Positions 43,588 to 55,769 of a DNA stretch of 64,000 bases are shown one piece after another. A model generated the notes under the pieces. That model had not been told where the DNA came from. It saw nothing but the letters and a program-made list of their open reading frames with translations, and did no database searches. Each line of letters starts with the position of its first letter. Position 1 is the first letter of the stretch. The stretch comes from Pseudocercospora fijiensis CIRAD86 (lineage: Eukaryota > Ascomycota > Dothideomycetes > Mycosphaerellales > Mycosphaerellaceae). Location: assembly GCF_000340215.1 (NCBI RefSeq), contig NW_006921532.1:5922681-5986680 (forward strand). Reading direction: 5' to 3'. A program made the translations under genes and the position numbers.

Positions 43588-44145
43588 GCAGTAGCAAGCT
43601 TGAGCAGCACGAAGCATTTCCTGCAGACTGTTTGAGAATTCTGAGTTGGGGTTACTGAGGAAGGAGAGGATTCAAGAACGGTGCATGAGGATGAAAATAC
43701 GAGCACAAACGCCTGTGGCCTCGGCACGCGGTCATATCTGAGTACTGGAATCTGGAGAAAGCCACGGCCACTAGCCGCAGTCGATAGCAATGCAGCTTTC
43801 TCGCGTCCAACAAAAATTTCCTTGCTTCGTAATGACGTTACGCTCACCCCGGCTCGAAGCATCACAGAGTCTGTGCGGCCTTCGAAAAGGCGTGTTCATG
43901 TTTAGAGATCGATGAGACAATAGCTTCCTAGAACAACTGAGATAGACCATACGACTCAGTCCAGCATCACGATCTTCCAGAGAAGCTGCAGAACCTGCAG
44001 GTGCGCTACTTTTGCTCGGCTAGCTGCATGCGTGCCTGCTTCATGTGAAGTCTTGGCACAGCACTACTCTCAAATTGGCCACGCGTCTCATTTGTTGCCT
44101 GCCACACGATTTACAACAGTCACCGGTCACCCACCACCATTCAAG
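43588..44145. other. Spacer between tandem BTB-like genes
   Basis: No gene called. A short stretch at 43882-43912 (GAAAAGGCGTGTTCATGTTT) resembles the last codons of etr1 (42074-42104); this may be chance. CA-rich leader sequence precedes 44146. Confidence 0.4.
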
Positions 44146-44991
44146 ATGGCAAACGACGTACAGGTGATCGATGACGAGGGCGATGTCGTCTTCGTCGTCG
44201 GCACCAGCACCAGCAAGAAGAAGCTGAAGCTGTCTTCTGCCATCCTGTCAAGAGTGTCGCCGGTGTTCCAAGCGCTCCTCGGACCTCACTTTCGTAAGTC
44301 ATTCTGGTCGCGTACGATTATTTCGCGGCTGACTGCTACAGGTGAAGAACAAGCGGCTCGCAGCGCCACCCAGACCGCCGAGATCGCGCTCCCAAACGAT
44401 GATCCAACTGCAATGACACGCCTCCTTGAACTACTTCATCTACAAGACGTTGGCATTCTTATCCCCTGCGGAGGAAAAAACTATAGCAGGAAGCTACTGG
44501 ACTTCGCAGTCGTAGCCGACAAGGTATGTAAGGAGCTAGATCGAGCGTTGAAAATGAGTCGTCAGGTCTCCTAACTTGAACCAAGTACGATGTTGTAAAG
44601 AGATTGCGATTGCAGAGCAATGGCATGCTCTTGACCTGGCTCACCAATTTCGCCGGCGAGGACAATGTGAGTAGCCAGGGTAACATCATCGCGGCCTCTT
44701 ACCTACTCGATCAACCGGCTGTGTTTGAAGAAATCACCAAAAAGTTCATGCAAGCCATGCATCCTACATCCTCAGCTCTTTTGAAGGAGCTCAGCGGTCA
44801 ACGACTTCCGTTGCCGGTTCTTCGTAAGCTTCTTGCCTGACCAGTGATGATCAATGCAATGGACCAACTCTCTTTCAGTTGCCCTGCAGGAGCGACGCGC
44901 GAAGACCACGACGAACGGTCTTTGCTTGAAATGCGTGAAAGAGGAGGCTTTCATCTACACCGTCTGCACCAAGCATTGGTCTATAGATTGA
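44146..44991 (+). CDS. BTB/POZ-like domain protein, copy B
   Basis: Four exons: 44146-44293, 44342-44523, 44586-44823 and 44879-44991, giving 226 residues. Blocks mirror copy A in order: DDEGDVVFVVGTSTSKKKLK, SSAILSRVSPVFQALLGPHF, EIALPNDDPTAMTRLLELL, KLLDFAVVADK, YDVVKRLRLQSNGMLLTW, and a C-terminal cysteine pattern (GLCLKCVKEEAFIYTVCTKH). The first and last introns sit at the same positions and phases as in copy A, which supports tandem duplication. The extra intron between ADK and YDVV (acceptor CCAAG) is specific to this copy. Confidence 0.8.
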
Positions 44992-45205
44992 GATCAGCTC
45001 GAATGAGCCACTAGAATAGCAGTCAGCGAGACCGCGAAGAGCGTAGAAAAGGAGAAAGCCCGAAGAGGCTTGCACTTTGAGCGAGCGTCGGCGCTAAGAA
45101 TCAGCCATACTCACCAAAGCGAACCCATCCTCAATATACGCATCATCCCACATCCAAAAACAACCCAATCCCCACTTCCACTCTCCTCCTCTCCTCTCCT
45201 CTTTT

Positions 45206-45475
45206 TCAACTCCACCTCCTCCCCCCCAACCTCCTCCCCCCACCCTCCTTCGCCCTCCGAACCCACTCCTCATGATCCTGTCTCCTACGATAATGCGTCG
45301 TAGGATCGGCAATCGTAAAAGAATTCATCGAATTATGTTTCTTCAAAGCAATCCTCAACAAGCCATCAGACTGACGTTCTCGATCGCGTTCGCGGAGCTT
45401 GGCGGCTTTGTGGTCGCGGTGGTTTTGGAGTTTTTGGCGGAGGCTTGCGAGAAGAGAACTTATTGATGATGGCAT
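45206..45475 (-). CDS. Small basic hypothetical protein
   Basis: A frame of 89 residues from a Met at 45475. The sequence begins MPSSISSLLASLRQKLQNHR, continues as a highly charged Arg/Lys/Glu helix and ends in a Gly/Arg-rich tail encoded by a C-rich tract on the plus strand. No family is recognised; composition could arise from the low-complexity DNA, so support is weak. Confidence 0.35.
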   Translation of the reverse strand: MPSSISSLLASLRQKLQNHRDHKAAKLRERDRERQSDGLLRIALKKHNSMNSFTIADPTTHYRRRQDHEEWVRRAKEGGGRRLGGRRWS

Positions 45476-45828
45476 TGCGGCGTGAGCTTGAGGGGGATTG
45501 GTGGAGGTGTTCGGTGATTGTTCTGGGGTGGTTGGTGGTGCAGGTTTGTGGATTGGGGATCTGGTTAAGTTTTGTGTGCGTGTGCATGTGCAACGTTTTT
45601 GTGCGTGTGAGACAAACAATGTGTGTGTTGTTTGTTGGTCTTACATTGTCACGACATTCCCTGCATATAGTCACCAATTCTGTTCGACAATTATTCACTC
45701 CGACCTCCATCACAAGTCCCACTCCTTCCTCAGTGCATCAAGCCAAGGCTGCAAGTCCTGCTCTTCATTGCCAACCTGGGTGTCCTGTGAAGCGCCCAAA
45801 ACTGTATTTTCGCTGTTGTTCCCGTCTT

Positions 45829-48609
45829 CTACGTCTTTATTCCTTTCCTGTTCGTCGTCTCTGTCCGGAATTTCGTCCATCGTAGACCGTCTGAGCTGGT
45901 TCTAGCATCTGCGGTCAAGTTGTTGATTGTGGTCAGCTGCGAAGATGAAAATGCGACCTGGCGAAGGAGAGGCTCGGCTTCTAGGCAGTAGGCGTATATG
46001 CCGACGAATGCTACCGCAACTTTCATGCTGTTCGCGGCGTTCGAATAGTCACCTTGCTCCAGGAACTTATACGCCAGGCCTGAATGGAAGTGCCAAGTGC
46101 CTTCATCCATTTGGATAGCTTGTCGATAGTATATGTGTGATTCATCGTAGTCCCCGGCGTCGCGGAGTGCTGATGCCACACGGCCATGCCATACGGCGTT
46201 TTTATCACGACCAGCCCACTCCGCGGCGGCAAGAATTGCAGATGCATCGGCGTTCTCGAATGCGAAGCTCTTGTCCTCATCGAAGCCGTCGTCACGCAAC
46301 TATTGTTGGTCAGCAATTTCGAGCACGAAATCCTCGAAAGACCAGTAGCACTTGCCATGTGAATGTACCTGTTAAGGAAGCTAAAGATGTCCTCCAAGCT
46401 TGACATCTTGGTGAGCCACATGCGAGCACAGCCTTGCGCGATGTTGTGAAGGAGGACCTCGATTGGTCTCTCGATGGCTGCGCGAATCCATTCTTGTGCG
46501 TCCGCAAGATCGTCTGCAAGGTATCGTTCCGCGAGACCAATCCACCGATCGATGCAAGCATCTTCGCGTAACAATCAGAATAATCGCTATAGCCCCGATT
46601 GATTGCTGCCCACAAGGCCAAAACCTCGACATCCGTTAGTGGCGATATACAGTCATCTAGGCCATCAATGACCATGCAGGCAGAAGTCTTGGAGCTTTTG
46701 TAGTATTCGCAGAACAGAAGCTTCCAAAGCCCGGCAATGTTCTCCACAAGGTATTGCTCATATGAAAAGTCCAGCTTGTGTTTACCGGCAATCGAGTCGA
46801 CAACTGCCTGAAGTGTCGCCTTTTGGGCAGTGGCTGTCTCTACTGAATCGGTCGGGGTTGCACTCGTGGGTAATCCTGTTAGCTTGGGAGCTTGTTCCCG
46901 GCCATTTTCAGCAGCTTCGAAAGGCTCAGTTGACTGGTCTTTAACTTGGCTGGCGGGCGTTGAGTCTTCCGCCTCACTCAGCTCTTGCTGCACCACATCC
47001 TCCTCCCCATCGTCCGGGCTGACCGTGCTAGTTTCGCACATGAAGAGGCCAGATTGGCCCTTCCCTATCGTTTTGTTCTCGAATAATTCTGAGAGATATT
47101 TGGCGTACACTTTGTCACTTGCTGCCAGCTGGAAGGCCAATGTGCGAAGAATGGCGTTGACGGAGCCAAGCTCTGGATGCGCCTTGCGACCAAAGAAATA
47201 TGCCACGACCCTATCATTAGACTGAGAGCCTGGCTTGTGCTTCGACAGCAGCTCTCGAACAGCTCGACCCGCCAAGAATGTCTTACCAAATCCGGGCTCA
47301 CCGCTTACGATTGCTAGTCGAGTGCGACCATCAAGCCAGTCTCGAACTGCAGGTTCTTGTAAGATCCAGTTGCTCGTGTCATGAAGCTCCGGTGGACCAC
47401 TTGTCATGTCCAAGGCCGCAGCATTGGCCTTCTCTGTCTTTTTGATGTCAAGGCGGACCCTCAAGGAAGTCAGTGTATCGTGCTTGTTGTTGGACCTGTT
47501 CATTACCGCCTTTGCTACAGGTTCATTAGATGTGCTGCCATCTTTGGAACTGCTGAGCTGGAGTATCTGTTTTATGCCGGCCATCATCTCTTCTTGGTTT
47601 GCTTTTGAGACGGCGTTGTTTCGGCGGGTCTCGGCCAGGCCTGCATCGATCTTGTCCGAGATCTTGTCGACCTTTTTGCTCATCTCAGCGGTGCTACTCT
47701 TCAAGTCGATCACCACTTGACCTATTTCGATCGAGAAGCTTCGTTGCTGTTGAATCAAAAGTTCGATCTTAGTGTCGGTTTCCTTGACGACAGCCTCAAT
47801 CCTCGTAGTCTTTCGCGTGATCACAGCTTGCATCACGAGGGACTCACGCTCGACCAGCTTTTTGATCTCACCAATCGCCCCTTGGACTTCGCCGTTTCCG
47901 CCATAAAGCAGCTGCTTGATGTATTCATCCACATTCTGGAAAGCAGACCGGAATTTTTTCTTGAGATTGATTACCATCTGATGATCTCCTTCTTTGACAT
48001 CTTTCATCTGGCGGAAAGTGACTTTCGTAGCCAAGGCCAGTACGTTCATAAGACCAATGAGCATCAGTTGGTAGACTGGCAGTAATGCGTCTGGGATTTC
48101 CTCATGGCTGACTTCATTGAGTCGCTTCGTGCACTGTCCCAGCTCCTCGAAGAGTCCAGAAACAGCATCAAATGATTGTGTTACACCCCTTCCAGCCTTC
48201 AAGACTTAGGTGGAGTATGAGATCGACTGCCCTGTTTCACTCACATTCACAAGGATACCGACTGCTGCTAGCACTTGAGATCCGCCGGGGAACATCTGCT
48301 GAGCATGAGCACTGAGTTACAGCGAGAGCTCCTTCTTGTTCTTACTGGAGCCACAGTACTGCCGACAGAATTCGACAGGAAGTTGAACGGCCCGATAGCG
48401 CCTTTAATGATATTCGTAAAGGCATTGCTCCTCGTGTCTTCTCCAAATTCAGCATGCTGCAATTTCAAGGAACTTATCAGCTCGTCAACATTTCGAGGAT
48501 GAGGTATGGCAGGATCCTCGATATTCAGGCGAGTTTCCCTATTGTACTGCGCCAGAGCAGTAGCCCACAGCTTGCGGAATTGCTGTGCTCGTTGCTCTGT
48601 TTGGTCCAT
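45829..48609 (-). CDS. Goodbye-STAND NTPase with TPR-like C-terminus (frames inconsistent, maybe pseudogene)
   Basis: Exon 1 (48609-48346) encodes a fungal STAND N-terminal Goodbye domain (FRKLWATALAQYNRETRLNI to PFNFLSNSV). Exon 2 (48298-48245) encodes QMFPGGSQVLAAVGILVN, and exon 3 begins at 48196. A coiled-coil-rich linker precedes the NTPase domain with Walker A GEPGFGKT and Walker B ACMVIDGLDD. Past ~46580 the upstream frame (ending ARNC) loses protein-like character while the shifted frame reads ERYLADDLADAQEWIRAAIE and TKMSSLEDIFSFLNR. No intron explains the change. The last segment (46310-45829) is TPR-like (DAGDYDESHIYYRQAIQMDE, then HSGLAYKFLEQGDYSNAANS). Such proteins are NLR-like immune or incompatibility sensors. 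A frameshift, or a sequence error, is likely. Confidence 0.7.
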
Positions 48610-49541
48610 CTCGCCGCAGTCGAGCTGAATTGTCGCGTTGGATGTAATCAGTGCATTTAGCTCGGCTCCATGGTAGCGCACTGTGTGTTTGAATCAACTT
48701 CACAAGACCAGCAGCTTTTCCCATCCGTAACGACCTAGCGGTAAGAGGAATAAATAGGTCTCCGGCTCAACGAGGCTGCATTGATACTTATATCAGGCCA
48801 CACTCCATCAAAAGGAGGTACAGTAGTTTCAGCTCGGCAACGCGAGACGTCGTGCGATCACGCAGCGTCCAATGGCACGAGTGAGATGTGTCCATTCTTG
48901 AGGTCGGCAGCTTCTCTCAGCTCCGCAGCCATTATTCCCAATGCAGAAGACATTTAAGCGGCCTCGCTGCAGCCACAAGCGCCTCGAGCCGATCCTTGAT
49001 GTATGTATTGCCTAGACCGCATCCAGAACGGCATGGCATGTGAAGGCCGTGTCTTCCATTCGACTCTTTCTGCAATCGTTCTACGGAGGCGTTGTCAGGC
49101 CCAACGTAGGCTGCAAAGGTATGTGGAGGATGGAGTCAGAAGCCACGCTAACCACTACAAGCCGCTGTTGAGATAGATAAGAGATGCCGGAGCGTCCACA
49201 TAAGCGAACAACATATATTGCTATCGATAGATTTGTATAGAGGTGTAACTGCAAGAGAAGAGATCACAAGAAGAAGATATGAAAAGGCATTGAAGCCGAA
49301 CAGGCAAAGTCTTTTGAAGAGCATGTCCGCGCCTGCATTGAACTCGATTTTGATCAGCCGTGCCTGCCTACATTCTGTTCCCTCAAATGCCCATGACGTT
49401 ACACACATACCACACCTATGAGTCCATGCCATCACCATAATCATACAAATTAGATACATACATACAATCAGAACCACAACACACACCTCCCCCCCTCACC
49501 TCACCCCCCCCCCCCTCCCCACCTTCTTGCTAATTCATTAT
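48610..49541. other. Intergenic with C-rich tract
   Basis: 5' flank of the STAND gene and 3' flank of the next minus-strand gene. At 49490-49524 the plus strand is almost pure C with few T/A, so the minus (sense) strand just past the next gene's stop is G-rich and could form a quadruplex. No supported gene. Confidence 0.55.
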
Positions 49542-50192
49542 TCAACCCAAACTCCCAAACCTCCTAACCTTCTCCAAATCCCGAAAAAACTCCTCTCGTG
49601 CAGCATTAATCCGATTCTGCCACTCCAACTCCCGAATCTGTTCCAAAATCTGTTTTCGCAAATCACAATCCTTTTCATCATCATCTATTGATTACACGTC
49701 AGTCAGCACATCCCTTTATTCCCCCCATCTCTCTCTCTCTCACTTACATTTCAACCCATGACTCAACATAAACCTCCTCCTCCCACCCCACGGCCGTTCC
49801 AACTCATCATCAGAAGGTTTCGGCACCATCATCTCATCAAAAGAACCCTTCCCAACCCTTCTCTTCTTCCGAATCCTCAAAGGTTCTGGTGCTGGATGGT
49901 CTTCGTGATGGTCTTCGTCCCAACCTAGAGGAGAGATTTCGGGAGGAAGGAGGTGAGGGGTTTGTGGGGTGTAGATGCTGGGGGTATAGATGACCTCTTC
50001 GGAGGAAGAAGGTGAGGAGGAGGAGGAGGAGGATGAGGTAGAGTGGGGTTTGGTGGTGAGGATTGTGGAGTCGATTGTCATGGAAGGTTTGTATGGGAGG
50101 CCTCCGAAAGCGAATTTCGTGCCGCGTGGGCTTTGGGGACGTTGAGACGCGTCGGGTGTGTTGTTGCTGTTCTCTACGTCTGGGGAGAGCAT
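49542..50192 (-). CDS. Hypothetical protein with C-terminal charged helix
   Basis: Two exons, 50192-49748 and 49684-49542 (donor GTAAGT, acceptor CAATAG, phase 1), giving 195 residues. The N-terminal half is Ser/Pro/Thr-rich with FAFGGLPYKPSM and a poly-Ser run. The middle holds TPQTPHLLPPEISPLGWDED and KKRRVGKGSFDEM, the latter NLS-like. WGGRRRFMLSHGLK precedes a predicted coiled coil (LRKQILEQIRELEWQNRINA) that ends in RRFGSLG. The second exon restores a clean helix after the intron, which supports the model. No family recognised. Confidence 0.65.
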
Positions 50193-50870
50193 GGTGATTG
50201 AGGAGATGTGTTTCAGAAAGTAAGCAGCACAAACTGCGGAATGCTCAACACGTCGGTTGTTGACATACAAAGTGGAGATGTGAAAAGGAGGTGCAAGGAT
50301 CAAGGCATTGGGTTCAGAAAGTTCGTTCGAGAAGGAAGCTTCATGCTACGAAGCATCCACCGAAAGCTCATCGATGATCGTATGCATCCACGTACCTTGC
50401 AGAAAAGAAATGCGAATCGAACTTCGTGAGGGACCGTCACAATTCGTCTACAAGAGCACTAGTATTACACTTCCACCCGCATAACTCCTGCGCCAAGTTA
50501 ATACCGATGCTTCCCGCTAGTATCTGTTCGTGTATAGGCCTGCTGTCAAAGAAAGAAAACTCCAAGGGGTATCTCCGCACGCGATGAACAACGACGGCCT
50601 CCCATCTCCATCCCCAGACAAAGCCAGGTTGAGATTTCTGGATAGGTCAGAAGAAGGAACGCCACCAAACTCCTCGCTAAGATACCATGTTCCCAAAACA
50701 CATTAAGTGAAGGAAGGACACGAGGGAAGCCGTAAAAGAGTGGTTTACCTTCGATGTTGCTGCCTTTGAAATCCGTTTTGTGTAACCCTCCAAGATGCGA
50801 AGCAATACTTTTGGGCGCGACATTGACGGTCAAGCAATGTCGTCTTATCGATGGGGTATGATGTGGTGAA
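50193..50870. other. Intergenic between two minus-strand genes
   Basis: No supported gene; it contains the 3' flank of the IFH1-like gene and the promoter side of the 195-residue protein. No repeat or RNA recognised. Confidence 0.5.
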
Positions 50871-53123
50871 TCAGTGCTTGCGAGCGTCGGCAAAGCGGTC
50901 CAGCGAAAGCGTCTGAGACAGCGAGTTGCCGCGACTGCGTCGGTGTTTTTGAACCAGCGGGCTGGCCGAAGACTTGGCCACGCCGGCACCGGTCCGGGTG
51001 AGGTCTTGACTGCCGCGATTCTTGCGAACAGGTGTCATTGGGGTGTTGGCAGCAGCACGCCTGCCTTTTTGAAGGGCATTTGCTTCCGAGGTCTGGGCGC
51101 GCTGAGCGGGATGAGCAGCGAGCGAGCTGATCTGTCGCGCGCGCTGTTGATTATTGCGGAAGGATGATACATTTACGGCAGAAAGATGTTCCACAGCTCC
51201 CGCCGACTGGTGCATGGGCGAGGTATCGTGGGCGAAGTCCGGGAAGCCGTCCGAGGTGGGCGAGAGTACCGCATCTGGAGGTGACTCGTTGTCTGCCTCC
51301 GACTCCGACTCTTCCATACCGTGCACGAAATCGCCCATGTCGACGTCACTACCGTCAATGTCTTGGGAGCTTCCTCGCATGGTGTCAGAAGAGGCGAACG
51401 ACGAACGTACGCTGCTGTTCCTCGTTGCCTGTAGTAGAAACTCCGTAGCAATTCCAGAGTTGTCGTTATGCCGGAGGAAGTCCAAATTGCCATCGAACAT
51501 TGTTCCAAGAGTGGACTTGGCAGTGAACGGGCGTTGTGGAGCGCTTTGAGCACGGGGCGTCGCAACCGTCCATTCGAATGCGCCACCTGGGCTGCCATTC
51601 CGACCATGGGCTTGACGGGCACGATCGAAAAAGGCGGCCTCTTCCTTTGACGGTTTGGTGGGGCCAACGAGTCTCACACCACTGCCATTGACATCTGCTT
51701 TCACATGGGCCTGCGTTGGGTCGTGCTCGAAAGTGCCGCTCATGGGCTTGCTTCTGACTTTCAACTTGCCAGGACGTGCAATACTCGATTTTCTGCTTCC
51801 AACTGGAGTGGTGGGCGTGCTGACAGGGGTGTTGGTAGGAGGAAGCGGCCCTCTCTTTGCGGCCTGCTTTGCTTTGATCTCACGAAGACGCACAAGCTGG
51901 TCGGCAGGATCCTCTTCGTCAGTCGTATCGCCGTCGTCTTCGGCTTTTCCAATTGTTAGCATGAAAATAAACACTGTAAGTCGAACCACTTACAGTCGCT
52001 GCTGCTGATATCGCTATCTGAGTCGTCGCTCTCCTGAGAAATGTGATAAGTGCCCTTCTCGTACTGGTCGAGATCATATTCAAACTCCGATGCGTTGTCG
52101 TCGTCGATAGCCATCTCGGTGTCCATCAAGAACTGCGATCTCAGCATTGGGTCTTCAGCTTCATCGAACAAGTCCGGAAAGGTGTCGCGTGGGTCTTCGT
52201 CCTCACTGCTGAGACTTGAGGAGCGTGATGAGACCGTCTCCGCGAATCGAACCTTCTTCTCATTGCCGTTCGATTGCATGCTGTTTTCTCGTGCGAGCTT
52301 GCCCGCTGGACTGCGCCACGATGCAAGGTCTTCCTCGGCGTCAGCCAGAATTTGCTGGTAGACGCTGTTGCTCGCTGAAAGTCCGCCGAACGGATCTTGC
52401 GAGAAGTCCAGCTCCTCGAAGATGTCGTTGCCATCATCGCTTTGAAGGCTCAATCGGCGGGCCAAAGCTGCATCTTCATCCTCGGTCAAGGTCAAGCCCG
52501 TCATGCCATTGGACATGGAGTTTGCCGTTTCTGGTCGCTGGCTCTCGAACTCGGCGATGAGCTCCTGCTCCGCTGCCCTGAGCACTACTTTCTCTGAATC
52601 GTCGTCTTCGCTGTCGCTAACATCCTCCACACCGCCATAGTCATCGTCGTCCACGGCGCCAGCAATCGCGTCTTCCTCATCGATAAGTTGAGCGTGTTTG
52701 CGATCGAGCCCTGCCAGACGCTGTCCATTTCTTCCAGGACCAGGTGCGCCCGACAGGGCAAAAGCATTCGGCTCGTCATCCGAGTCATCGTCGTTCTCGG
52801 GGGTGTTTCCATCTCCTCGGTGGTTCTGAAGTGAAGTATCAGCACGGACATCCCAAGAATGTCAAGGCCGAAACAGAAAAGCCGGGCATCACGGGCGAAG
52901 CACGTTTTGGGGGGCGCCACAGGGTCGTGCCTCCGCGATTACATATACTCACATCAATTTCGCTTTCATCAGACACCACATCGCCTGTGCGTGTGCTGTT
53001 TGAAGCTGTTTGCATTCTGCTCTTCGCAGCCTTGCTGCATTGTGGGTTCATCTTAGGACTCCGCATCTTGCGCGGGTCATGCATATTGCCTTGCGGCGAT
53101 CTGTTCTTGGTATAGTTCGACAT
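50871..53123 (-). CDS. Acidic nuclear-type protein, possibly IFH1/CRF1-like
   Basis: Three exons: 53123-52953, 52825-51994 and 51943-50871, giving 691 residues. It starts MSNYTKNRSPQGNMHDPRKM. A long Asp/Glu/Ser-rich region follows: NDDDSDDEPNAFALSG, the VEDVSDSEDDDSEKV block, LFDEAEDPMLRSQFLMDTEM and SDISSSDSEDDGDTTDEEDP. The C-terminal half is basic and Ser-rich with many Ser-Pro and Thr-Pro sites and short Arg patches (GKLKVRSKPM, VRKNRGSQD, KHRRSRGNS). The GDTTDEE motif near residue 330 recalls IFH1/CRF1 coregulators of ribosomal-protein genes, but I cannot confirm that. The two introns interrupt the acidic region in phases 0 and 1. A nuclear transcription-related role is inferred from composition only. 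Confidence 0.6.
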
Positions 53124-55769
53124 TGGAAGTGTAGCGTTCGAAGAGTGGAGGAGGGAAAACGGTGTGTTGAAGTCGAACCAAGGGGCTGCAATGAGGCGTG
53201 GAAGGTTGAAGGGTGCTAGCACAAGCAGAGCGAAGGATGGCACACTCGGTTCAGATATATCGCGTAAGTCGCCTGCGGGCAACGAACTTCGATGTTGTAA
53301 TGGTACTTTGAGCTTGACGTCTGGTCAGGATGCAAGCTAAACTCCGTCGTAGGTGGCAGTTTCGATGCCACTGCCTTGTTCGCAAATGGCCGCACTCGTG
53401 GTGAGCGGGATGGACAGGCTGTGAGGCTGCTGGCAAGCAATGCGAGCAGTCTGGTGTATGTCGTCGTATGGACTGAAATCTCGAAGAGCAGTGACCGTTC
53501 TGGAGAGGCAGCGCGTGGCCGTCCCTCCAGCGGTGGACTTAGAGCTCGACGACAGCCTGTGGCATTGTGGACGACGAAGTGATAAAGTGAATGCTGTATG
53601 TGGCCTGTGAAGGGTAGTGTCGCTTCGTTGCTGGTATGGATTGTTGGTTTGAGAGGGAAGGAAGAGGAAGAGGAAGAGGAGAGAGCGAGAAGCGCAGCGC
53701 GTGAGAAAAGTGCTACAGGCCCGGAAGATGGACGATAGTTTGGCGCTAGTGGAAAGGCAACTTCGGTTCCAACGAGGACTAGGCACACCGCCAGCACCAG
53801 CACGCGACCTTCGAATGCGATCTCTGTGATATTTTTTGCACTGCAAAATCTTCATGCGCGCAGGCACTAACCACATGTACCATGCCATGCATGCTAGCGC
53901 CGCCCGCGCTCCTTCTCTGCCCTGCGAATGACGCTTCTCCTGAGCGATTGTTCGATGGGCGTACTACATCGCCAGTTTGCATGCGAAATCTTCGCACCTC
54001 GCTGACCTTTGCGCGACGTCGACTCGCTCGGCTCCGCGTGGACGGTGGTACGCAAAAGCATGCCATGCCATGCCCACTCATCTCCAGAGCCTGATCCCTG
54101 GAAAGTGGTCCAATACGAAAGTCTCTTATAAGGCAGGCGTTGGAGGCGAAGTTCAGGGGGCATGCGAGTCGCTCCAACATGCGCTTCTACCGTGTGGGAA
54201 CTCGCATGCGATGCCCGGCCGGCATGATAGTCACAGGAGGAGCTGCCGCAGCGTGCGTGCGTGAAAGGAGATGCCAACTCATCCATGCAGTCATACCGTT
54301 GCCGCACATCACAATGCACGCAGCCGAGCCGACTTCGAACTTCGAAGGACTAGTCGTCGTGCGTCACACCTTTCCTCCTGCCGCCGCTCCCTGGTGCATT
54401 TCCTCTCCCGACACGTGCGCACACCTCGAATTGCCCTTGTTGACCTCCGAACATTTGCGACATTGTCACCTCAGCTGAATGTACAACGCTTCCCAGGTAA
54501 TACGCTGATCGTGCCAGGCAAGAATGTACTCCTGCACGAGTCGCGACTCGCAACGTTATCGCGAACATAACTTGGCCAAACAACGAGCCTATCTGGTCTG
54601 CCCAGCCTTGCCTCTGAGTATGACAATGATTCGCTACTCGGGCGCCGCATCACCGCCTTGGTCCTTGGCCATGAGCATGGCTTATCACGCCCCCTACAGT
54701 TGATATAAAAGCTTGCTACAAACTCAGCCTTGATCGCCGAAAGTATGGGTGGTGGTCAAACAACTTACTCGACATGTTCAGAACTCCAACTCAGGTCCAG
54801 CCTACCCAGACACTGCAATATGCAAGTAAAGTCAGCATACTTTGATACATGCAATAAGAAACTTGCACGTGCGGAATCGAAGGTAGGTAATTAGCTTCCC
54901 TGTACTTAATGACTGACTACGTAAAGACAGCAGCAGCTTGATGAATCTGCGTCGGATCGGATAGTGCTCCGGACAGCACAGGACCACTCACTCTTTACGT
55001 GACGCAACAGGAGACTGGTGGCCTAGTGAAGTACCCCGATACTTCTTCTCAGCTGATGAGAATTCGTTGCAATGTTCTTCTCCAAAGTTCACCCATCGAG
55101 CTCGTCTCTAAATACTGCCACATTGGTTGCCGACTCGAAGTAATCATGATACAACACAACAGCACAAGCTCCAACCCGAGCAGACCGTCTGAAAAGAAAA
55201 GTGTCGCATATCATACGCAGCACAGCAAGACGCCCACCACAAATCCCCACCTTGATTAAGTCCATCTTCCAGGATATTGTCAAATTTTCGTCTCTTATTC
55301 GTATTCGTCAATGCTCTTCACAGCTCCATCTCACAATCGCTCAAATGAGGACATGGGAATGTCACGACAGTTACCAAGCCTTGATCTCAAAAATATATTC
55401 AAAGAAGCAATGAGTGAGAAAAAACCTGCGAAATAATGTAACCTCATCATAAAAACGACCGTCACGCTGCACCTGCAGCTGCACTTCACACACACAAGAA
55501 CTTTTTTTCATGAAACGCCATATCCCACCCCACCCCACCCCACCGTCCGCCGTCTACCCACCCACCATACCATCAAAACAATGATTGCAGATACAACTCC
55601 ATATATGCACCTCCTCTCACACACAAACTTAAAACAATCCCGAATGCTTTCTCACCTTCCACCTCCCACACCTCAATCGGTACTCAAAAGCGCACCTCCT
55701 CCATCTCTTTTGACCCCAAATTCCTTTCACGAGGGATGTGCACCCGAAGCACTGCTTCAGCATCTTCCA
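53124..55769. other. Gene-poor 2.6-kb region
   Basis: Many short overlapping frames on both strands, none with coding-like composition or recognisable domains. It contains the upstream region of the IFH1-like gene (GA-rich near 53655-53700 on the plus strand) and the 3' flank of rho2. A non-coding transcript or long promoter is possible but not visible. TATAAAAG at 54705 is the only promoter-like element seen. Confidence 0.5.
55524..55545 (-). promoter_or_regulatory. G-quadruplex-capable tract downstream of rho2
   Basis: On the minus strand (rho2 sense) the sequence is three GGGG runs and one GGG run separated by single T. It lies about 225 nt past the rho2 stop codon, so it would be in the 3' UTR or termination zone. 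Confidence 0.5.

Noticed and set aside
43882..43912. Short match to the last codons of etr1, suggesting a duplicated gene fragment
   Set aside because: Only about 30 bp match and flanks do not; chance or minor relic, not enough to call a pseudogene.
49148..49486. 112-codon minus-strand frame with hydrophobic stretches
   Set aside because: Hydrophobicity arises from T/G-rich low-complexity DNA; no family resemblance.
53216..53888. Two overlapping minus-strand frames of 183 and 195 codons upstream of the IFH1-like gene
   Set aside because: Ser/Arg/Leu-rich composition in several frames at once, no recognisable fold; more likely promoter or leader sequence.
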